From positions 674,076-700,508 of the forward strand of contig NW_004754928.1 in assembly GCF_000188695.1 (NCBI RefSeq): a stretch of DNA of 26,433 bases, given 5' to 3'. The notes under the pieces were generated by a model. The model had not been told where the DNA came from, ran no database searches, and saw nothing but the letters and a program-made list of their open reading frames with translations. This document shows positions 19,469 to 26,433 of the stretch, piece after piece (within the stretch, counting starts at the first letter, position 1; each line of letters begins with the position of its first letter). Both the position numbers and the translations under genes were made by a program. This stretch comes from Salpingoeca rosetta. Its lineage: Eukaryota > Opisthokonta > Choanoflagellata > Craspedida > Salpingoecidae.

Positions 19469-22442
19469 CACACACACACAAACATCCAACCGGTGCATTT
19501 GGTCGAGGCTGTGGATAAAGGCCATGCCACTCGCAACATCGCGCAGCAGTCGCAGTTTCAACTCCCACACAGTCGTTGTCTTGGCCCTTCTGTCGATTCC
19601 TGTGCTCACCAACGTCAATTCCTCGCCCACGATCTCTGATGCTGTCACACCCTGCCCCACACTTTCTTCACCACCTCGCTCCCCTTGCTCCACCTCCATC
19701 AACACCTGCTCCATGTCTTTGCCCAACAGGTTCTTGAGCGACCCCATCGCCACAAACTCCAGCACCAGAAACGGGCTGCCGTTGGGATCTGTGCCCGCGC
19801 CAAAGAACCGCACCACATTCGGGTGTCGTGTCCGCTGCAGGAACTCCACCTCCTCTCAAACTCAAGCACCGTGCTCTCATCAAACGCCATCACCCCTTGT
19901 TGCAGCACTTTGACGGCCACCAGGACTGTGTCCCACTCTGCCTTGAACACCACGCCAAACGCACCCGCAGCGACACGCTTGATCATTTTCAGCTCATCAT
20001 ACCCAATCTCCCACGCTTTCTTCAGCGCCATCACCTCCTCGTCCATCTCCACCAGCAATTGGTCCTTGAGCGCGTTATCTGCTTGTAAACGCCTTTGCCT
20101 CTTGTACGTGCGGTACCCGATGAACAGCAACGCTTGCAGTGCAAGCACGCCAGCGAGCGTCCCCAGCACAGCCGGCACAATGTCGAGCTCAATTGGTTCG
20201 CACCGCCCGCGTCGCATCTCATGCCCTTGTGAGCACTGGCAATGAAAGGAGTACACAATCTCAGTGACTGAACCAACTAGCCCAGGGATCGTGTTATCGA
20301 AAAGATCAAAGTCTCCGCTCGAGAGTTGAAGCGCGCAATCGATGGGAGCGTCTTGCAGTTGCAGCACTGGCGCTCGAGGCCTGCGAGGAAAAACTCGTCC
20401 GTTGCGGCGGAGATTTGATTTGGATAGGGCGATCTCGTGTCCCACGATTCGATTGACTTCGACGGGGTCATTCAGCCACTTGTTCCCCGAGAGATCAACC
20501 ACATCAAGGAGAAACAGGCATGTGGAAATGGTAGCCGGAGCAGACGCCGAGTTGAAGTTGCTCTCGGCCCTCAGGTTCCGCGCAAAGAAAACACGGCGGC
20601 CCCACCGCGTGCACAAGGCAGTGCTGGGCTGAATGCGTGTGTTGCTGATGTCCAACACATCGATGAACGGCGCGTCAATCTGAGTTAACTGCGTGCAATC
20701 GGACGCGTTCAGCTCTCTCAGCGCACTGGGGACGATGACCAGCTTGAGGTGCTCGTTGCGTTGGATCTGAACAGTTTGGAAGGTTTTGTTCGCACAAAGA
20801 TGTAACCTCGTGTGCCGTGTGTTGACGAGGCGAAACACGTCCACCTTGTCTGTCAGTACATTGCATACCATTTCCAATGGCAAAGTGCGGTTGTCGGCGC
20901 CTGGCCATCCCAGCCCGAGCACTTGAAGCTGAAGTGGCAGTTGCAGCAGGTGGCCAAGCACCTCACTCACGTCCACGTGTTGCAAGCTGAGGGTGCGCAG
21001 GTGTGGAGAAGGTGTCAAGTTGGTGGCGTCCAACACTGCTCTGCTGGTTCTGTCGTCATCATGCGCTGCGTCCAGCTCGACAGTTGTCAGACTTGGAAGA
21101 GTCAGAAGCGGTGTGAGATCGATCCTTTTGACACCGTGGTTCTGCATGCGCAGCACACGAAGAGCAGGCGCTTTCGTCATGTCTGGCATGTATTGCATGG
21201 GATTGTCGCCCAGGACGAGGGTGTGCAGGGAAGGCCAATGGGTGGGAATATGAAACCGGGTCAGCTTGTTCGCCGCCATGTCAATGCGCTCCAGGCGTGG
21301 AAACTCTGTGTCAAACAGCCCGTCAACGTGACGAAGGCGATTGTTTTCGAAAGTGACCACCCGCAAGTTGGGCGTGTGCGCGAATAGGTCAGGCGATAGC
21401 CCACTGAGACGGTTGTTATCACAGTACAGCCATTTTAAGCGGTAGCATGAATCAAGGAGCCGGTCAGGCAATGCCGTCAATTTGTTGTCGTTTAGTCGAA
21501 GGGTGGACAGGGAGACTAAATCTCGGAACAATGCTGGCTGCAATGACGTCAAGCGGTTGTTTCGTAAGGACAGGTGGCGTAGAGAAGTAAGCCCAGCAAA
21601 GATAGAGCCTGGGAGGGACGTGAGGAGGTTCCCTTCGAGAACGACGTCATTCAATCGGCGGTTTGTCTGAAAGATGGTGGGTGGCAGGGAGGTCAGGAGG
21701 GTGCCACCCACTTTCAATGTGTGCAGCTGCGTTAGGCCAGCAAACACGTGTGCATGAAGATGTTGGATTGGGTTTGCGCCCAGCTCCAGCCATGTCAAGT
21801 GTTTCAGTGAATGAAACGCGCCAGTGGGAATGGCGCGGATGATGTTGGAGTCGAGAAAGAGCTCACGCAGGGCTGTGAGGTCCTCAAACGCGTCTGCTTG
21901 GATGCGCGGAATTTTGTTGCGGTCCAAATCAAGCTCGACCAGGGATGTCATCCGTGCAAGTTTTGGAACCGATGCAAGGGAGTTATTTCCCAAACGAAGT
22001 GCAAACAGCTGTGCCGCATGCTCGAACCCCCCTGTGTCTGCCTGCAGTAGTGTGCTGTGCTCGATTGTGATGGCATCCAGGATGGGAAAATCGTTGAGCA
22101 CGCTCAAATGAAATACTGGGAACTGCACACCAGTGATGCGCACCGTCGTGCACGAGGTCCACATGCCATTGCCCACAATCGACTGAAGCACCTCTGATTC
22201 AACGTGCCCTTGCAAAGACAAGTGCATCACTGTCATTGACGCCGCTTGCAAAGTACTCGTGTCAGTTGTGCTGTTCACTGCTTCGTGGCCAGAAACCGTG
22301 AGGAACAGTACAGCATTGATGTCAGCTCCAAGGCTCCAGGGCACGAGCCATCAGTGATGCTTTGCAGGGTGCACCAGCCAGCACGCTGTTCGTCGCTATC
22401 AGCGCGTCGCACGCGTGTGCATGAGGGGTGCGGTTGTGCGCT
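18550..22442 (-). CDS. LRR receptor protein kinase, TKL group (frame breaks present)
   Basis: A signalling receptor: the extracellular part has about a dozen leucine-rich repeats (22040-20960, pattern L..L.L..N.L..LP...F..L..L), irregular LRRs and a short Cys-rich EGF-like piece (FHCQCSQGHEMRRGRC), then one transmembrane helix (about 20188-20114, IVPAVLGTLAGVLALQALLF), a basic/coiled juxtamembrane stretch and a kinase domain. Kinase marks: glycine loop VAAGAFGVVFKAEW (first Gly is Ala), AVK lysine, EVEFLQRTRHPNVVRFFGAG, HRDLKSGNVLV, TDFG, GTPLYMAPEAL, DIFSFGVLMWEVATQRVPDL, NPRERPSF. Catalytic Lys, Asp and DFG are all present. The exons join at 19491/19254 (restoring HRDLK) and 18812/18650; stop TGA 18552-18550. 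One base appears to be missing at about 19850-19856 (FER|VEFLQ) and another near 22330. The bacterial-style GTG at 22344 is not the start; a Cys-containing upstream frame extends to an acceptor near 22443. Confidence 0.8.
18651..18811 (-). other. Kinase intron with (GT)n tract
   Basis: The donor is GATG|GTGAGT and the acceptor CACCTTAG|CCATCC on the minus strand, 161 bases. The junction gives DAIPEWFQSLTYKCMAQNPR, the expected last helices of a TKL kinase. The (GT)n run (18805-18723) starts right after the donor. Confidence 0.9.
18723..18805 (-). repeat. (GT)n microsatellite (CA on the plus strand)
   Basis: About 41 units in the second mapped kinase intron. Confidence 0.95.
19255..19490 (-). 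other. Kinase intron with long (GT)n tract
   Basis: On the minus strand the donor is CACCG|GTTGGATG and the acceptor CATCCACAG|GGACC. The junction rebuilds CAC-CGG-GAC-CTG-AAG, the HRDLK catalytic loop, which makes these splice sites certain. The intron is 236 bases, mostly GT with TCTGTG interruptions on the sense strand. Confidence 0.9.
19324..19480 (-). repeat. Compound (GT)n / TCTGTG tract (CA, CAGACA on the plus strand)
   Basis: Long compound dinucleotide repeat filling most of the intron that splits the HRDLK loop. Confidence 0.95.
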
Positions 22443-22859
22443 CTTGAGGAGGGCAGTGCATGCCGTGTCTGGTTGAGATGGGCTCCCTTTGATGGGTGCT
22501 GGTTTCCCCTATTTCTCTCCTCGACACCGTTGCTGTTGCACCCAAAGGCGTTCGTCATGCGTTGGATCGATGATAGGTCAATCATGGTGGAAGAAGTGTG
22601 TCGTGGACGCAACTGTCCAGTGGCGAACGGCACGCGATGCTCGTTGAGTGTTGTTTCCAGGTGCTTCAAAGTTGTGTCCACGGAGGGGGACAGCGTGCGG
22701 TCCTTGGTGTTGTGAAACGGACGTGGAGAGGTGAAGAGGTGGGAATGCGAGAATGTGGAGGTGTGAGTCAGTGGCAGCTGCAAGTGCAACCATGAACAGA
22801 GTAGAAGGCACGTTGTGGCAAAGAAGCAAAACACAAGGATAACAAGAAGCAAGAAGCGA

Positions 22860-22860
<1 letters not shown>

Positions 22861-22892
<32 letters not shown>
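22861..22892 (-). repeat. (GT)n microsatellite (CA on the plus strand)
   Basis: Sixteen units, twelve bases after the GTGAGT donor of the putative signal-peptide exon. Confidence 0.95.
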
Positions 22893-22894
<2 letters not shown>

Positions 22895-22904
22895 GCTCAC
22901 TCAC

Positions 22905-23079
22905 GGCAAGACGGCATCCTTCAAGCAGCCGTGCTGCCATGGACAGGAGTCACCGACCAGCCTGCCAACAACAACAAGAACAACAGTGGTGGCAACAGCG
23001 AGAACAGCGCCCAGCGATGATGAGGGCAAACAGCAGCAGCAGCAGTAGCTGGGAGAGGAGAAGGAGGAGGTCGCGGCAT
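22905..23079 (-). CDS. Probable first exon (signal peptide) of the LRR kinase
   Basis: ATG at 23079 opens MPRPPPSPLPATAAAAVCPH followed by WALFSLLPPLLFLLLLAGWS and VTPVHGS, a good signal peptide with a hydrophobic core and a small-residue cleavage region. A consensus donor GTGAGT starts at 22904, followed by a (GT)n tract (22892-22861), as in the other introns of this gene; an acceptor lies near 22443. In this frame a TGA (22923-22921) falls 16 bases before the donor, so either a weaker donor (GTGACT at 22953) is used or one more base is missing. Linkage to the kinase gene is inferred from order, strand and the lack of another signal peptide. Confidence 0.5.
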
Positions 23080-24482
23080 GTCAACACCAAGGGAAGGGAA
23101 GCGAGAAAGTGGAAGAAAAGAAAAACAAAACACGAGAAAAACAAAACAATACACCAGGGAAGGAAAGGATTCCCAGTTTTGCTGGCTTTGTTTCCTTCTG
23201 CGCAAACACTTTCCTTCCTCGCTTGGAATAATTTAATTGCCCTGCGATGATTTGCTTTGCAAGAGAAGGAAACCTTGGCACTTTTTCAAGTAGATTTGGC
23301 AAGGGTGCAGAATACAGAGAAAACAAGGTGTGGGTTTTGTTTGTTGTGCTTTGTGCTGTCGCGCACGTTGGCTTGGGCTGGTTGTGAATCAACGACGACA
23401 ACAGACAGCGCTCCCACACTGCACACCGCATCAGTTCCTGCTGCTGCTGCTCCCATCATCATGGCCGTCATCACCCGCGAAGAGCCAACGACGGTGTGAT
23501 TCCAAATGTGTGCTGCTTCTTTCTGCCACCTCATCGTTTACTTCCGAATGATGACAGCCACTGGCAGTGGCACACTCAAGGATGCATGCTGACAGCAGAA
23601 CAGCAGCAACCGTGAAGACAACTGCGCAGTGTCACGACACCTCTTTCCTGCACTCCGTGCACGGCCACACCTCACTTCCCTTTCCTTCATCGTTATCATC
23701 ATGGACGGCAACCTTTCTTCGCGCTGCACTGGCTTGGCAGTGGATGCAACCACGTGAGAACAGTGCGCAGCATGTTTTGTTACCCTTTCTCTTGTCACCA
23801 TGCTTTCTCTCAGACATGCGTACACACTACTGAACTGTGCAGTGCAGCCATCTCACGTTCACTGTGCGTGCGCCTTCCTGCGACCATCCCATTCCTGTTT
23901 TGCAGCGCGAGTGCTTTCGTAATGACAACACCGTCCACAGCCAACTCAACTCAGCAGCTCTCTCGCGCTCATACACATCGTGTTCGATGCGTGCATGCGT
24001 GACGATCTTTGCTGCACGCAAACGCTGGCGCAGAGCAACATGTGACTCGCAGTTTCCAACACGCACCTTGGTGCTGACGCTGCGAGAGGAGAGCAACTGC
24101 AACGTGACCATCCCCGAGCTGAAACTGGACGATTGACGCTGTCTATGCGCCAGGCAAGAGGAGCCGTCGCCTGCGTGTGGAACGTTGCTGGCCGCGATAG
24201 ACGGCAACACAGTGCACTGTCGCTCCCCCCTCTTCACCGCGCAGAGGCGATAGGGCGATGTTTCCCTTGCCCAGCCTTGCGCGAGGAAGCAGATAGGTGG
24301 CATAGAGGCCCAAAAACGAAAAATGCTCGAGCGTTGTGTACCACGTTGGGATGCTTTTATGCATCTGCGCGCAACAGAACCAAATGGGGCTCAAACGAAA
24401 ACACCCGAAAAGGGAAAATGAGAGATGAGGAACAAGCCAGAACAGTACCACGACATGTCTCACCCTCCTCAACAACAACAAC

Positions 24483-24530
<48 letters not shown>

Positions 24531-24737
24531 CGAGACGAGGGGACGCAAGCAAAAGCTTGCAGGAAAAGTGGAGGAGCAAAACCTGCAAAGCGGGGCGCGA
24601 CAAACACTCACACGCATGAGCGCCAGCTGTGTCCAGTGCTGAGTGTCGCTTCCCACGACCACCACCAAACAACGACAAGGACAGCAGCTCGAACGCAGTG
24701 CTACCACGTGCTCTTGTTGTGTTCTTGAGTTCTTGAG
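23080..24737. other. Region without a supported gene between the kinase and the C-terminal minus-strand gene
   Basis: About 1.65 kb. It should contain the kinase promoter on the minus strand and the 3' flank of the gene at 24738. Short plus-strand frames (for example 23906-24136, CFRNDNTVHSQLNSAALSRS onward, after a good acceptor ttcctgttttgcag) hint at a small spliced gene, but the phases of possible exons do not fit. It also holds an (AAC)n tract at 24471-24532. Nothing here is supported well enough to annotate as coding. Confidence 0.5.
24471..24532 (+). repeat. (AAC)n trinucleotide tract
   Basis: About twenty units with one irregularity, in the intergenic region downstream of the last gene. 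Confidence 0.95.
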
Positions 24738-26432
24738 TTAGGCCATGCGACTGTTGGCTCTGGCGGTGCCCTCCAGCCATTTGCGCGAAGGCGTGGAAAT
24801 GCTGTTCAACAGGGGCACAACCTTGCTCTTGATAAACACTTCTGGAGGCGTGTCCACGCGGGCGTGCTTCTTGTGCTTGAACGCCAAAATGACAGTGGCA
24901 ACTAAGCCCACGGCCAGCAGCACAGGCGCAGCTACGGGCACAATTGAGGAGGCCAACGCTTCCACAGCCGACACGCCGAGCTCCGCAGCGAAGGCAACGC
25001 CATCAACCACCAACCAAAGGCCGAACGCAGAAACGTTCAGCAGATTCAGGGCGCGTTCACTCTTCGACATGTTCCCCCATGAGCCTGCGAGGTCGACGGC
25101 CAAATAGACGACAGTCGCAGCACCAAGAACCAATCCACCCACACGCACGAACTTCTTCAGCGTTGTCATCTCGGACCACCGTGCCGTGAGCGCCGACGTC
25201 TTCTCGGCCTCAGCCTCGATACCCACGGCTTCCTCGGCCAGTGATCTGCTCACCATCTCCATGCCCGCGTTGGACGTCTCCGGAACGTCCACAGCAAGCT
25301 CAGGGTTGAGGTACCGTGCTGCTTTGTCCAGCTGTCCAGCTTTCTCCTCCAATGCTGCTCCCGACGCAAACGATGCATCCACGCTTTGCTGAGCCAGCTT
25401 GCGAGAGAAAAAGTTGGCGCCCTTTGACAGGGCCTGTGTGATCTGATCATCGAACAGCATCATCAAGCGGAAAGAAGACACACCCGTGTGCAAGATTGCA
25501 ATCGCCCTGTCATCGGCGTTCATCTGCTTCCACTGAGAAGCGAGCGATGCCACGGAATAAACTGCAAGGCCGATGCAAGCCGTTTTGGCCACCCAATACG
25601 TGAGCTTCCCAACAACACTGCCAAACTCAGACTCAACCGCCTCAATGCGCGTCCAAAGCGGGCCCTTCACTTTGCTGAAGAGTTTCGAAGCACTGGCACT
25701 TTCAGCGGTGAGCCACTTAATCTGTTCAGACACTTGACCAGACCCCACGCGCTCAAGATCCTCCTTGAATTTTTCCAGGAGCTCTTGTGGGATGCTTCCA
25801 GGCTCACTGCCGACTTTGCCGTTGACCAAGAAGTCGGCAATCTGCTCAAGCACGTTCTGATTCAGCCGCTGCAGAAGATCAATGTCAATGTCATCCAAGT
25901 TGTCGGACAAGGTCGTCAGCACCCGGCTCAGCACGTTCACGGCCAGGGTCTTGGCGTAGTCTTTGTCAGGTGCAAGGGACAGGAGCAGCATGCTGATTTT
26001 GTTCAGCTTGCCGTGGTCCAGCACTGTGATGGTCGTGAGACTGTTCAGGTACGCGGGCTTCGTGACGTGATCGAACAGCTTCTTTGCCCACGCTTCCTTT
26101 TCCTTGGGCTTGAGGTCCATGTATCGGTGGAACTGTGGCAGGTGCTCAACAAAGGCGAGGACGGCAAGAGACTTCTGCGCTTCGGCAAAGTAGCGGCTCT
26201 TGCCCAGAACTTTGTCCATGTGTTTTCTGCTGTCTGATGTCACATCGTCTGCGTTCTCCACGGTTTTGTTGTCAGGTTTCATCCTCTTGCCGCTGCCGCG
26301 CCAATACCACTTGAGCCTGTCGTCTGCCACTTTTTGGCCTGGAGTGAACTTAGAGTAGGCGTCTTTGAAGTCTTTGTTGTTGACAGTGCCTTGGCCAAGG
26401 TAAGCGGCAAAGAACTCGCCACCAAGAAACTC
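24738..26432 (-). CDS. Unknown membrane protein with internal repeat, 5' end outside the window
   Basis: Open from the window edge (26432) to TAA 24740-24738, 564 codons visible and no internal stop; the first visible residues are EFLGGEFFAAYLGQGTVNNK. The GTG at 26330 is an internal Val codon, not the start. Counting from that Val, residues 1-240 are soluble and mainly helical (KSLAVLAFVEHLPQFHRYMD, LLQRLNQNVLEQIADFLVNG). A hydrophobic helix at 243-265 and its flank (to 294) recur at 391-443: WVAKTACIGLAVYSVASLAS then Q-W-x-x-M-x-x-x-[DE]-R-A is matched by FVRVGGLVLGAATVVYLAVD then S-W-x-x-M-S-K-S-E-R-A. Further hydrophobic stretches (434-457, 464-484) and a basic KHKKH lead to the C terminus. 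I know no family with this layout. Undamaged, intronless in the visible part. Confidence 0.8.
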   Translation of the reverse strand, partial: EFLGGEFFAAYLGQGTVNNKDFKDAYSKFTPGQKVADDRLKWYWRGSGKRMKPDNKTVENADDVTSDSRKHMDKVLGKSRYFAEAQKSLAVLAFVEHLPQFHRYMDLKPKEKEAWAKKLFDHVTKPAYLNSLTTITVLDHGKLNKISMLLLSLAPDKDYAKTLAVNVLSRVLTTLSDNLDDIDIDLLQRLNQNVLEQIADFLVNGKVGSEPGSIPQELLEKFKEDLERVGSGQVSEQIKWLTAESASASKLFSKVKGPLWTRIEAVESEFGSVVGKLTYWVAKTACIGLAVYSVASLASQWKQMNADDRAIAILHTGVSSFRLMMLFDDQITQALSKGANFFSRKLAQQSVDASFASGAALEEKAGQLDKAARYLNPELAVDVPETSNAGMEMVSRSLAEEAVGIEAEAEKTSALTARWSEMTTLKKFVRVGGLVLGAATVVYLAVDLAGSWGNMSKSERALNLLNVSAFGLWLVVDGVAFAAELGVSAVEALASSIVPVAAPVLLAVGLVATVILAFKHKKHARVDTPPEVFIKSKVVPLLNSISTPSRKWLEGTARANSRMA

Positions 26433-26433
26433 C

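Noticed and set aside
22322..22900. Minus-strand 192-codon frame starting in the GT tract upstream of the kinase LRRs
   Set aside because: It begins in the microsatellite and runs through what looks like an intron (GTGAGT donor at 22904, acceptor near 22443). Only its last 90 bases overlap probable coding sequence, in a different frame.
23701..24136. Possible two-exon plus-strand gene (ATG 23701, donor 23754, acceptor 23905)
   Set aside because: Splice-like signals exist, but joining them puts the second exon in a frame without recognisable content; the longer frame does not match the phase.
1..26433. tRNA, rRNA or CRISPR arrays
   Set aside because: No cloverleaf with A/B box, no rRNA-like conserved stretch and no spaced direct repeats were found by reading; the only regular repeats are simple microsatellites and the two gene-internal duplications.

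Overview
The window looks like nuclear DNA of a GC-rich, intron-bearing protist. GT-AG introns are easy to place, there are long dinucleotide tracts, and the protein families (multidomain macro/WWE/PARP protein, ATP7-type copper pump, LRR-TKL receptor kinase, secretory-pathway repeat propeller) are eukaryotic. A choanoflagellate such as Salpingoeca is my best guess, made from the protein repertoire alone. It is inference, not a database match.

Layout. Bases 140-502 (+) hold two short exons of a biotin-carboxylase domain with a disrupted active-site motif. Bases 681-9060 (+) hold a PARP14-like locus: RRM-like N-terminal exons, an unrecognised region duplicated in tandem (2641-4060 and 4061-about 5500), a macro domain, WWE-like segments, and two tandem copies of a mono-ADP-ribosyltransferase catalytic module (6789-7941 and 7942-9057). 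The reading frame breaks many times although splice sites stay good. Bases 9952-11229 (-) are an intact intronless gene for a membrane-anchored protein of seven ~46-residue propeller-like repeats. Bases 12380-about 16250 (+) are a copper P1B-ATPase with three metal-binding-domain remnants, about eight exons, many frameshifts, and changed or missing catalytic motifs: the phosphorylated Asp reads Asn, TGE reads TGQ, CPC is absent, and there is a deletion after GDGIN. Bases about 16180-18374 (+) carry broken frames of an unrecognised membrane-type protein. Bases 18550-23079 (-) encode an LRR receptor kinase of the TKL group with precisely placed introns and two or three single-base frame breaks. 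Bases 24738-26432 (-) are the 3' part of an intact unknown membrane protein that runs off the window and contains an internal duplication.

Two themes tie the window together. First, intact minus-strand genes alternate with heavily broken plus-strand genes, which points to real gene decay, or to local sequence or assembly error, and must be settled with reads. Second, the long (GT)n tracts sit in introns and lie in the GT orientation on the coding strand of whichever gene they belong to. I see no shared pathway or operon-like arrangement among the genes.
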